From NCBI RefSeq assembly GCF_946479975.1, contig NZ_CAMLIX010000117.1:1-15799 (forward strand): 15,799 bases of DNA. The letters are read 5' to 3'. A model generated the notes under the pieces. The model saw only the letters and a list, made by a program, of their open reading frames with translations. It made no database searches and was not told where the DNA came from. The position numbers and the translations under genes were made by a program. The stretch is from an uncultured Flavobacterium sp. GTDB taxonomy: Bacteria > Bacteroidota > Bacteroidia > Flavobacteriales > Flavobacteriaceae. Within the stretch, counting starts at the first letter, position 1, and each line of letters starts with the position of its first letter. Below are positions 1 through 6,385 of the stretch, one piece after another.

Positions 1-54
1 TCTATGACAATGGCTTTAGAAAAATACGTTGCCGAAGCAAACAAAGGAAAATAA
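1..54 (+). CDS. C-terminal end of an unidentified protein (partial)
   Basis: An open frame enters from the left edge and ends at a TAA at 52-54. Its last residues read SMTMALEKYVAEANKGK, a lysine-rich helical tail. A strong terminator hairpin begins 25 bases after the stop, which supports this being the genuine 3' end of a rightward gene. The piece is too short to assign a family, so no function is proposed. Confidence 0.6.
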   Translation, partial: SMTMALEKYVAEANKGK

Positions 55-79
55 AACCTGAGAATATAAAAAAATATTT

Positions 80-125
80 AAATTCCAAATTCCAAACTAA
101 TCACTTGGAATTTGGAATTTTTTTT
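80..125 (+). terminator. Rho-independent terminator made of an AATTCC repeat
   Basis: A perfect 16-base stem (80-95 with 105-120) closes a 9-base loop and is followed by an uninterrupted T run to 125. It lies just after the stop codon of the partial gene at the left edge. The arms are built from the AATTCCAAATTCC motif, which recurs at 215-233 and in the leuS terminator, so the terminator belongs to a dispersed repeat family. Confidence 0.8.
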
Positions 126-204
126 GATCTCTATCCTGTAAACCCAAGGTTGAAAAGTTGCAATTTAGAATTTAATGATTGATTTTTTTATCGAATTATA
201 ATTC

Positions 205-250
205 CGATCCAAAATTTGGAATTTGGAATTTCAATATTGGAATTTCATTT
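205..250. repeat. GGAATTT repeat cluster upstream of the Lrp gene
   Basis: Three GGAATTT units (starting near 218, 225 and 239) follow a short CCAAAATTTGG palindrome at 209-219. They match the arms of the terminators at 80-125 and 8080-8117. Otherwise the gap 126-340 shows only AT-rich sequence and a possible -7 element near 285. Confidence 0.6.
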
Positions 251-284
251 AAGTTTTGAATTTCCATTTTCAGAGCATTTTAAC

Positions 285-292
285 TACATTTG
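285..292 (+). promoter_or_regulatory. Possible -7 promoter element for the Lrp gene
   Basis: TACATTTG matches the Bacteroidota -7 consensus TAnnTTTG exactly and lies about 50 bases before the start codon at 341. The nearest upstream TTTG (255-258) is 26 bases away, longer than the usual spacing of about 19, so the promoter is only a candidate. Confidence 0.35.
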
Positions 293-340
293 ATTTCTAT
301 TCAAAACCCAAATCACTAAAATACTTTCAAATTGTAAGTT

Positions 341-811
341 ATGAAAATCAACTCCCTATTAATTGAAATTGACGGAATCGACAAGGAAATTCTTCGCTAC
401 CTAATGGACGATGCTCGAAAACCAATTCTGCAAATCGCTAATAAAATCGGAATTTCTGGAGCCGCAATCCATCAGAGATTAAAAAAACTGGAACAATCTG
501 GCGTTATCTCTGGTTCAAAATTTACTGTAAACCCTAAAGTTTTAGGTTATAACACAATGGCTTTTGTGGGAGTTTATCTGGACAAAGCTTCAAGAAACTC
601 CGAAGCTGTAAAAGACTTAAAGAAAATACCAGAAGTTTTAGAGTGTCATTATACCACAGGAAACTGGTCGGTTTTAATTAAAATCATTTGCCGTGATAAC
701 GAACATTTGATGCAGCTTTTAAATACAAAAATCCAAGCTATTGAAGGAGTTTCAAGAACAGAAACCTTTATTTCTTTAGATCAGCAAATTGATAGGCAGA
801 TACAGCTTTAG
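341..811 (+). CDS. Lrp/AsnC family transcriptional regulator
   Basis: The 156-residue protein has the standard two-part layout of the feast/famine regulators. An N-terminal winged helix-turn-helix spans about residues 10-62, opening with the family motif IDGIDKEILRYLMDDARKP and with a recognition helix around GISGAAIHQRLKKLE. A C-terminal RAM/AsnC ligand-binding domain spans about 66-145, with GYNTMAFVGVYL and a TTGNWSVLIKI strand. Family members form dimers or octamers and usually sense amino acids or related small molecules; the ligand cannot be read from sequence. The length is normal. The ATG at 341 leaves a short N-terminal extension before the conserved IDGID, as is common in this family. 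The gene stands alone after a terminator, so it probably has its own promoter. Confidence 0.93.
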   Translation: MKINSLLIEIDGIDKEILRYLMDDARKPILQIANKIGISGAAIHQRLKKLEQSGVISGSKFTVNPKVLGYNTMAFVGVYLDKASRNSEAVKDLKKIPEVLECHYTTGNWSVLIKIICRDNEHLMQLLNTKIQAIEGVSRTETFISLDQQIDRQIQL

Positions 812-860
812 AATTAGAATTAGAAAATGTGTCAATTTGATAATTAGATATTCTTGACTT

Positions 861-1133
861 ATGCTCAACATTCGAACTGAATACAAAACCGCACTCTTTC
901 TTATTATTTATTTTGCAACAGCATTCCTAGTAGAAAAAATGGTTCCTAGTGGCGTCTGCACTCCTGGCGGAGGCTTTTTACTATTTCTACTATCAATTCC
1001 AATAAGCATTATTCTCACGTTGATATTCTTTTTAAAATATTACAAATCAGAAGACAAACAATACTTAAATTCGATTTATATCATATCTGGAATATGGATA
1101 TTACTTTTTCTAATCCTAAATTTTTCTAATTAA
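861..1133 (+). CDS. Small membrane protein with three predicted helices, unknown function
   Basis: This 90-residue protein is strongly hydrophobic, with likely membrane helices at about residues 9-26, 37-60 and 68-88. A Cys-Thr-Pro-Gly-Gly-Gly loop lies between helices 1 and 2. No family was recognised. It is 49 bases downstream of the Lrp gene and is followed by a bidirectional terminator, so it may be read from the Lrp promoter or have its own. A TAnnTTTG-like stretch at 849-856 is too close to the ATG at 861 to serve it unless the real start is later. Both flanks (about 820-856 and 1138-1165) share an AATTAGATATT-type repeat fragment. The reading frame is plausible, but nothing apart from composition and context supports it. 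Confidence 0.6.
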   Translation: MLNIRTEYKTALFLIIYFATAFLVEKMVPSGVCTPGGGFLLFLLSIPISIILTLIFFLKYYKSEDKQYLNSIYIISGIWILLFLILNFSN

Positions 1134-1170
1134 AAGATTGAAAATTTGGCAATTAGATATTAAAAAAACA

Positions 1171-1202
1171 AAACCCGACAGGTTTTAAAACTTATCGGGT
1201 TT
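1171..1202. terminator. Bidirectional terminator between convergent genes
   Basis: AAACCCGA (1171-1178) pairs with TCGGGTTT (1195-1202), and the stem continues inward with one mismatch and one wobble. On the minus strand it is followed by a long T run (complement of the A-rich 1162-1170), so it suits the leftward peptidase gene best. It can also stop transcripts from the rightward small membrane gene. Confidence 0.75.
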
Positions 1203-1243
1203 ACTATAAATTATCTAATTGATTAATTATCTCAATTAAAGAA

Positions 1244-1930
1244 TTAATTCCTCCTACTTCCAGAATAAATTGAGATATAGTACAACAACGTTGCTATTGA
1301 ACCAATTGCGGCAACAACATAGGTTCTTGCAGCCCATTTTAAAGCATCTTTTGCTCCTGCTTGTTCTTCTGGTGTAAGCATGTGTTTATTTTGCAACCAA
1401 GCCAACGCGCGATTACTTGCATCATACTCTACAGGAAGCGTAATAACCGAAAACAAAGTCGTTGCTGCAAAAATGATAATACCGACTAATAATAATTGAG
1501 GAAAAACTCTAATCATTAGAATTCCTGCAATTAAAATCCACTGTACATAATTGGAAGCTACACTTACAATTGGCACCAATTTAGAACGCATTGTCAACCA
1601 TTCGTAACCAATTGCGTGCTGTACCGCGTGACCACATTCGTGTGCTGCAACTGCCGCCGCCGCCGCGTTACGATGATTGTACACCGCTTCACTTAGATTT
1701 ACTGTTTTATCTGAAGGATTATAATGATCTGTCAATTGTCCCGGTGTCGAAATAACACGAACATCTGTAATTCCGCTATCGGCAAGCATTTTTTCGGCAA
1801 TTTCTGCGCCGCTCATTCCGTTTCGTAATTGCAATTTTGAATATAACTCGAATTTACTCTTCAGCTGCGAACTTACCAGCCAGCTGAACAGCATAATAGC
1901 TCCAGCAATAATTAAATATCCTGATCCCAT
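1244..1930 (-). CDS. YugP-type neutral zinc metallopeptidase (Zn_peptidase_2)
   Basis: The 228-residue membrane protein carries the zinc-protease motif HECGH at residues 97-101, in the context AAHECGHAVQH, and the family-typical LPVEYDAS at about 165-172. The Glu in that second motif is the likely third metal ligand. Hydrophobic stretches at about 3-20, 118-140, 144-165 and 203-222 point to an integral membrane protein with the active site near the membrane. This matches the YugP/DUF-type zinc peptidases that are widespread in Bacteroidota and Firmicutes, whose substrates are mostly unknown. The length is typical. It sits downstream of the two-component operon on the same strand but is separated by 102 bases with its own promoter-like sequence, and it ends at the bidirectional terminator. 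Confidence 0.9.
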   Translation of the reverse strand: MGSGYLIIAGAIMLFSWLVSSQLKSKFELYSKLQLRNGMSGAEIAEKMLADSGITDVRVISTPGQLTDHYNPSDKTVNLSEAVYNHRNAAAAAVAAHECGHAVQHAIGYEWLTMRSKLVPIVSVASNYVQWILIAGILMIRVFPQLLLVGIIIFAATTLFSVITLPVEYDASNRALAWLQNKHMLTPEEQAGAKDALKWAARTYVVAAIGSIATLLYYISIYSGSRRN

Positions 1931-1955
1931 ATTTTCTGTTTTTTAGATTGATTTT

Positions 1956-1986
1956 TAAAGTTACAAAACAAACAGCAAAATGCGAA
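1956..1986 (-). promoter_or_regulatory. Possible promoter of the zinc peptidase gene
   Basis: On the minus strand TTCG (1986-1983) and TAACTTTA (1963-1956) are separated by 19 bases. This is close to the Bacteroidota pattern TTTG-N19-TAnnTTTG, with one mismatch in each element. The start codon lies about 25 bases downstream. Confidence 0.4.
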
Positions 1987-2032
1987 CCACTTTAACAAAA
2001 TGCCATTTTGACATTTTTAAACCTATTTTGTC

Positions 2033-2662
2033 TTAGTTCAACATACTGTTCTTGAGCAGAAAAGCAATTAATTCTGCCACATTTTTCATTTTATATTTTT
2101 GAAGAATATTTCTCCTGTGCGTCTGCACGGTTAAAAAACTTAAAAACAAATCGTCTGCAATTTCCTGAGTCGATTTTCCCTGCGAGAGTAGTAAAGCAAT
2201 ATCGCGTTCTCTTCTGCTTAAAGCTGGAATACGTTCTAAATCTTCAGATAATGGCTGACTGATAATGGTTTTAACTTCTTCACTAAAAACAATTTCACCT
2301 TCGATTGCTTTGTAAATACAGTTTTTAAATTCATCAAAAGAAGCATTTTTTAGAATATACCCGTTTCCTCCATTCTGAATAAACTGCATTACCAAACTTC
2401 TTTCAGATTGACTGCTCATGCCTATAATTACAATTTTTGGATGTTTTTGTTTGATTGTTTTACAGAGATCTACTCCATTTATAACAGGCAGGAAAATATC
2501 CATTAAAATCAAATCGACTGTGTTATCTTCAATATATTCTAAAAGCGCAATTCCAGATTCAAATTTTTGTACGATTTCAATATTTTCCAAATCAGATAGT
2601 AAACCTGAAATTCCAGAAATTACAATTGGGTGATCGTCAACAATTATTGTTTTATATTTCAT
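2033..2662 (-). CDS. LuxR/NarL-family response regulator
   Basis: The 209-residue protein has a receiver domain (about 1-122) with the acidic pocket D9-D10, phospho-acceptor D55 (LILMDIFLP), a switch Ser at 83-84 and the conserved K105. The C-terminal LuxR-type helix-turn-helix (about 146-206) contains LSRRERDIALLLSQGKS and a recognition helix around LSFLTVQTHRRNI. All catalytic residues of a working receiver are present. The gene lies 15 bases downstream of the sensor kinase gene, so the two form one operon and very probably a cognate pair. Proteins of this class bind DNA as dimers at inverted repeats. The 7-2-7 palindrome at 4731-4748, upstream of the operon, is an attractive candidate target (inference). 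Confidence 0.96.
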   Translation of the reverse strand: MKYKTIIVDDHPIVISGISGLLSDLENIEIVQKFESGIALLEYIEDNTVDLILMDIFLPVINGVDLCKTIKQKHPKIVIIGMSSQSERSLVMQFIQNGGNGYILKNASFDEFKNCIYKAIEGEIVFSEEVKTIISQPLSEDLERIPALSRRERDIALLLSQGKSTQEIADDLFLSFLTVQTHRRNILQKYKMKNVAELIAFLLKNSMLN

Positions 2663-2677
2663 ATTTTTAAGCTCACA

Positions 2678-4666
2678 TTAAATTTTCAACTCAATATAAG
2701 TTGAAGTTCCTTTGCCAGCAACCGAATCAATTTCTAGTTTACCATTCATAAAAGCAACACGGTTTTTTATATTTCGCAAACCCATTCCTTCTCTTTTTTC
2801 AGCATATTCAGCATTAAATCCTATTCCGTTGTCTTCTACCGTGATGTAATAAACATCTTTGTTTTGCGAGCAGGAAACTAAAATCTGCGAAGCTTTGGCA
2901 TATTTCAAAGCATTATTCAAAAGCTCTTGAATAATTCTAAAAATCGTCACTTTAAAATGTTGTGGCACCGTCGCTTTTTTAATTAAATATTGCAGTTCAA
3001 TTACTGTTTCTGAAGTCGAATGTGAAGCACATAAATCTTTTAAGGCATGTTCTAAACCCAGTTTCATCAAACTTTCGGGCATTAGATTTTGAGAAATATT
3101 ACGAAGCTCTTTTATAGAATCGTTAAGCATTTTATTAATATTAGCACTACTCTCTTTGTCTTTACTATCGGCAAGATTCAAATGCATTTTTAAACCAGAA
3201 AGCATACTGCCGAGTCCGTCGTGTAAATCTCTGGCAATTCTTTTTCTTTCTATTTCTTCTCCTTGAATTAAAGCATTTGAAATCGATAATTTCTTTTCAT
3301 TTTCGAGTACATCGAGTTCTTGCTGGTGATTGACCTCTTTTTGAAAACTTAATTTTTTCTGATAATTATTCCAAATCCACAAAAACAAGACAGTTAAAAA
3401 CAACAAGAACGAAAGCACAGCAAAAAGCATCGAATTCAATCGGTTGTTATTTCCTTGTAAAACTGCTTTTTCATTTTCTGACTGGAGTATATTAATTTTT
3501 CGTTCGCTTTCTGCTTTTTTATACTTTGCCTCGAGTTCTACGATCTCACTTCTTAATTTGGCATCGTTAAGACTGTCGTTTATAACATTGTACTTATTTG
3601 AGTAATAATAGGCCTTTGAAAACTCTTTTGTAGCATTGTAAACCTTAGACAATTCTTTATAATAGTTCTTTTTATCTACAATAAAAGGCGTTTTCTGGAT
3701 CAAATATTCTAAATTACTTTTTGCCTTATCGTAGTTTTTTAATTTAAAAAGCACTTCATATTCGGCAAATTTTAATCTGTTGACAGCAATAGCGTTATGG
3801 TGATTTTCTGCAGATTTTATTCCTTTCTCAAAACTTACTAAAGCTTCAGGATGTTTGTTTTGTTTGGCATAATAAATTCCTTCCGAATAAAAATAGGAAT
3901 CATTTAAGTTGGATTGCGGATATTTTTTTAAAGTCGAATACGCTTTGTCTAAAATTTCCTTAGCATCGTAAAAATGTTTGAGTTCTATTAAATTCTCTGC
4001 ATTTATGATATAGGTTTCCATTTTGGATTCTGCTAATGTTGCCGAATTTTTAGTGGTATTTTCTATGTATCGCTGTGCTTGTCCGAGATATTCTGCCGCT
4101 TTTTTGCGTTCGTTATTATTCATAAAAATAATGGCAACTGCTTTATTCAAGGCGCTTATCAACTCAAAATCGCCGCTTTTTTTCGCAATCGGAATAGCCT
4201 CATTTACCAGCAATTTCATGTAGGCGTTTTCATTATTTTTTCGTTGCTGCATAATTCCGTAATTCTGAAGAATCACGGCACGGAGTTTATAAGCTTCTTT
4301 ATTGCGGTATTTTTTAAGTTTTGTATTGGCCTCCATCAAAGCTTTTTCAAAACCTTCCAAATCGCCTTTTTCAATAAAACTATAAGCATTATAAAAAACA
4401 GCAGCATCTACTAAATAGGGAAACTTAGTTTTTAACCGATTGGCTTGTTCGAGATATTCTTTGGAACTTTTTGCATCCTGCGCCATCAAAAATAGTTTTG
4501 ATAACCTGAAACTATTTAAACTTTTGACACTATCCGATTTTGTGTTTTTTGTGATTTTGACAATACTGTCAATATATACCGTATCATCATCTAAAGATAG
4601 AATTACCTGTGAATTTGAAATTGCAGAGAACAGCAAAAAAAATAGTAAGACGTGGATTTTATTCAT
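2678..4666 (-). CDS. TPR-containing HisKA_3 sensor histidine kinase
   Basis: With the ATG at 4666 the protein has 662 residues. This start places a clean signal peptide first (MNKIHVLLFFLLFSAISNS); a longer TTG-initiated reading to 4687 is less likely. A long helical region with tetratricopeptide-type repeats (about 55-365) and a coiled coil (about 368-405) follow. A single membrane helix lies at about 412-432. The HisKA_3 dimerisation domain carries the motif RIARDLHDGLGS, with the phospho-acceptor His at residue 482. The HATPase_c domain comes last, with N-box QELLNNALKYA, G1 VEDNGIGF and G2 GMGLRNIKNR. The layout implies an exported TPR sensor domain and a cytoplasmic kinase core. The stimulus is unknown. 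It is the first gene of the operon with the response regulator, and it is divergent from a small lipoprotein gene with which it shares regulatory DNA. Confidence 0.93.
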   Translation of the reverse strand: MNKIHVLLFFLLFSAISNSQVILSLDDDTVYIDSIVKITKNTKSDSVKSLNSFRLSKLFLMAQDAKSSKEYLEQANRLKTKFPYLVDAAVFYNAYSFIEKGDLEGFEKALMEANTKLKKYRNKEAYKLRAVILQNYGIMQQRKNNENAYMKLLVNEAIPIAKKSGDFELISALNKAVAIIFMNNNERKKAAEYLGQAQRYIENTTKNSATLAESKMETYIINAENLIELKHFYDAKEILDKAYSTLKKYPQSNLNDSYFYSEGIYYAKQNKHPEALVSFEKGIKSAENHHNAIAVNRLKFAEYEVLFKLKNYDKAKSNLEYLIQKTPFIVDKKNYYKELSKVYNATKEFSKAYYYSNKYNVINDSLNDAKLRSEIVELEAKYKKAESERKINILQSENEKAVLQGNNNRLNSMLFAVLSFLLFLTVLFLWIWNNYQKKLSFQKEVNHQQELDVLENEKKLSISNALIQGEEIERKRIARDLHDGLGSMLSGLKMHLNLADSKDKESSANINKMLNDSIKELRNISQNLMPESLMKLGLEHALKDLCASHSTSETVIELQYLIKKATVPQHFKVTIFRIIQELLNNALKYAKASQILVSCSQNKDVYYITVEDNGIGFNAEYAEKREGMGLRNIKNRVAFMNGKLEIDSVAGKGTSTYIELKI

Positions 4667-4684
4667 AAATGTGGGGCATTTACT

Positions 4685-4719
4685 CAAAGTTATTAAAGCT
4701 GAATGACTTTCGGAACAAA
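4685..4719 (-). promoter_or_regulatory. Candidate promoter of the two-component operon
   Basis: On the minus strand the -7 element TAACTTTG (4692-4685) matches TAnnTTTG exactly. A TTTG at 4719-4716 is 23 bases upstream, at the long end of the allowed spacing. The leader before the ATG at 4666 would be only about a dozen bases. The -7 element is identical to that of the divergent lipoprotein promoter. Confidence 0.5.
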
Positions 4720-4730
4720 ATCGTGTGCTT

Positions 4731-4748
4731 TTACCTGAAATCAGGTAA
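4731..4748. promoter_or_regulatory. Palindromic operator with NarL-like 7-2-7 geometry
   Basis: TTACCTGAAATCAGGTAA is a perfect inverted repeat of 8-base arms around a 2-base centre. Read as heptamers it is TACCTGA-AA-TCAGGTA, the 7-2-7 arrangement known for NarL-type regulators, with a heptamer close to the NarL-type TACYYMT. It lies 11 bases upstream of the -33 element of the kinase promoter and upstream of the lipoprotein promoter, a position suited to an activator of either. Confidence 0.6.
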
Positions 4749-4764
4749 TAAAAAATACATTTTA

Positions 4765-4782
4765 TCAGGTATTGTTACCGGA
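4765..4782. promoter_or_regulatory. Second, imperfect operator overlapping the -33 element
   Basis: TCAGGTATTGTTACCGGA is an inverted repeat (TCAGGTA and TACCGGA, one mismatch) around TTGT. Its left half repeats the half-site TCAGGTA of the palindrome at 4731-4748. Its centre covers the TTG at 4772-4774, which serves as the -33 element of the lipoprotein promoter, so binding here would directly affect that promoter. The centres of the two palindromes are 34 bases apart. Confidence 0.5.
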
Positions 4783-4802
4783 ATTATTAGCTTCTAACTT
4801 TG
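4771..4802 (+). promoter_or_regulatory. Promoter of the lipoprotein gene
   Basis: ATTG (4771-4774) and TAACTTTG (4795-4802) are 20 bases apart, fitting the Bacteroidota -33/-7 pattern well. The start codon is 43 bases past the -7 element, after an A-rich leader. Confidence 0.65.
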
Positions 4803-4845
4803 TTTATATAAGATTTGAAATATAAATAATTAAAGAAAATTACAC

Positions 4846-5247
4846 ATGAAAACACAATTGAAACAAATAATGTTAGCACTAACTCTTGTATTTACTTTTG
4901 CTTCTTGCAGCAGCGATGACGACGATAAAGTATCTGGAACTAAATCAAGAGATGTTAGATACGAAATAACTGGAAATTATACAGGTACTCTTTCTACTTC
5001 TTACTTTGAAAAAGGAGGAAATATATTGAATGAAGATATCACTAAACTTCCTTGGACTAAAGAATTTACAGCAGAGGCAAAATCTATGGGTGCATCTTTA
5101 AGTGCTAGTGGATATGGTGGTACTGCTGGACAGACACTTACTGGAAAAATTTATGTTGGTGGAAAACTGGAAAATGAGTTAACTGCAACAGCAACAAATG
5201 ATGGTATAATTGTACTATCGCTTACACCATATGTTTTTCCTCTATAA
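4846..5247 (+). CDS. Small lipoprotein, probably surface-exposed, MmpS-like fold possible
   Basis: The 133-residue precursor has a lipoprotein signal peptide with the lipobox FASC, and C21 is the lipidated residue. The cysteine is followed directly by SSDDDD. Acidic runs in this position act as lipoprotein export signals that send lipoproteins to the outer face of the outer membrane in Bacteroidota (established for related genera, inferred here). The mature domain (about 36-128) looks all-beta, with VRYEITGNYTGTL, a central LPW at 68-70 and KIYVGGKLENELTATA. This order resembles MmpS-type accessory lipoproteins of actinobacteria, but the resemblance is weak and by eye only. The gene stands alone between its own promoter and a strong terminator. 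It is divergent from the two-component operon and next to the paired palindromes, so regulation by that system is likely. Confidence 0.85.
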   Translation: MKTQLKQIMLALTLVFTFASCSSDDDDKVSGTKSRDVRYEITGNYTGTLSTSYFEKGGNILNEDITKLPWTKEFTAEAKSMGASLSASGYGGTAGQTLTGKIYVGGKLENELTATATNDGIIVLSLTPYVFPL

Positions 5248-5284
5248 TAAATAAAGTTTAGAATTTAGATTTTTTGTTATTGGT

Positions 5285-5329
5285 AAAAGAAAAAGCTTCG
5301 TAGGGGACATACGAAGCTTTTCTTTTTTT
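5285..5329. terminator. Bidirectional terminator after the lipoprotein gene
   Basis: AAAAGCTTCGTA (5291-5302) and TACGAAGCTTTT (5310-5321) form a perfect 12-base stem with a 7-base loop, followed by C and seven T (5323-5329). The flanking A-rich side (5285-5290) gives a T run on the minus strand. It therefore serves both the lipoprotein gene and the convergent sigma operon. Confidence 0.85.
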
Positions 5330-5924
5330 AAGACTTTAATTGATGATTAACTTCTTCAAATTTTTCAATCAATCCATTTATTTTTTCCTGCTGTTTTTTA
5401 ATTTGTTTCGGACGAAGAAAAAACCAATTGAAAAGCATCCACAGCAAAGTTATTCCATATGTTAAACTCGCTCCTAAAACGCTCATTCTGCTGGCGTACT
5501 CATACATATACAAACAAATTCCTATGGTTAGAAATACAAAGTAAAAAGTCATCATTTTGGTTTGCAGAAACTGTTGTTTCTTTTTAATCAAAATTAGTTT
5601 TTGCAAATATTCCTGATTGGTTTGTGTAGAATCTATCTCTTTGTATTTTACCAATAATTTATTGTGTGAAAACATATAAATTACCATTGCCAGAATCGTA
5701 ACGACAATTCCGATCTTCGTCGAAATAAATTGCGGCTGGTAATACATCCAAATAAATAGTATAAACACACTGGTTGCAAAAAGCAAGATATTGCTAATCC
5801 ACAAGCTTCTTAAAGAGCCTTTTTTAAATTTCGCCACTCGCGACAGCAAATCAGTGATATCGGGCTGATTTACGGATTGCTTTTTCCATAAATCTTTAAA
5901 ATCTATATTGTTATCGTTGTCCAT
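5328..5924 (-). CDS. Four-helix membrane protein, probable anti-sigma factor
   Basis: The 198-residue protein begins with a short cytoplasmic-type segment (residues 1-38, with DFKDLWKKQ). Four predicted membrane helices follow, at about 41-62, 67-86, 125-144 and 148-170. A charged loop (88-123) and a charged, coiled-coil-like C-terminus (171-198) are also present. Its start overlaps the end of the ECF sigma gene by 14 bases, implying translational coupling. A membrane protein encoded directly after an ECF sigma factor is usually the anti-sigma factor, and the N-terminal LWKKQ segment resembles the start of many Bacteroidota proteins in this position. No classical zinc-binding anti-sigma motif (HxxxCxxC) is present, so the role rests on context. 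Confidence 0.75.
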   Translation of the reverse strand: MDNDNNIDFKDLWKKQSVNQPDITDLLSRVAKFKKGSLRSLWISNILLFATSVFILFIWMYYQPQFISTKIGIVVTILAMVIYMFSHNKLLVKYKEIDSTQTNQEYLQKLILIKKKQQFLQTKMMTFYFVFLTIGICLYMYEYASRMSVLGASLTYGITLLWMLFNWFFLRPKQIKKQQEKINGLIEKFEEVNHQLKS

Positions 5925-6384
5925 TTTCTTTAAATTTTTGAGTCAGTTTTTCTTTTATTCTGTGAATTTTCACTCGCACATTGGCATCAGAAAGACCAAC
6001 AATTATTGCTATTTCAGACTGCTTTACATCTTCTAATTCCAACGAAATAATAATACGTTCTGTTTCGGGAAGTTCGGCGATACATTGGTACAAAAACTGA
6101 ATTTGTGGTTCTATTGAAGTTTGTTTTTCTTCTGAAAGATGAATTGGCAGTTCTGATTTTAGAAAACGTTTTTGTTTTTCAATTTGCCTTAAACAATTAT
6201 TGGAAGCAATTCTGAAAATCCAAGTTCCAATAGCCGATTCGTTTCTAAACGTTTCGAGTTTTTGCCAGACAACGATAAAAGTTTCCTGAGCCAAATCCTG
6301 CGCAGCATCATAATCGTTTACAAAACCCATGCAAAGCCTGAAAACTCGATCCCAATATAATTTGTAGATTTCTTCGAATTCCAT
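5911..6384 (-). CDS. ECF-type RNA polymerase sigma factor
   Basis: The 157-residue protein has the compact two-domain form of extracytoplasmic-function sigma factors. Region 2 (about 5-72) contains DAAQDLAQETFIVVWQKL and FRNESAIGTWIFRIASN. Region 4 (about 98-150) contains ELPETERIIISLELEDV and the helix-turn-helix QSEIAIIVGLSDANVRVKIH. The length is normal and there is no extra C-terminal domain. The start ATG is separated by a single base from the stop of the upstream hydrolase gene, and the end overlaps the putative anti-sigma gene. The three genes are therefore one operon, and the sigma factor may control its own operon (inference). Confidence 0.95.
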   Translation of the reverse strand: MEFEEIYKLYWDRVFRLCMGFVNDYDAAQDLAQETFIVVWQKLETFRNESAIGTWIFRIASNNCLRQIEKQKRFLKSELPIHLSEEKQTSIEPQIQFLYQCIAELPETERIIISLELEDVKQSEIAIIVGLSDANVRVKIHRIKEKLTQKFKENGQR

Positions 6385-6385
6385 T

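Noticed and set aside
4667..4687. Longer kinase reading from a TTG at 4687
   Set aside because: It adds seven residues in front of a clean signal peptide and overlaps the -7 promoter element; the ATG at 4666 is the better start.
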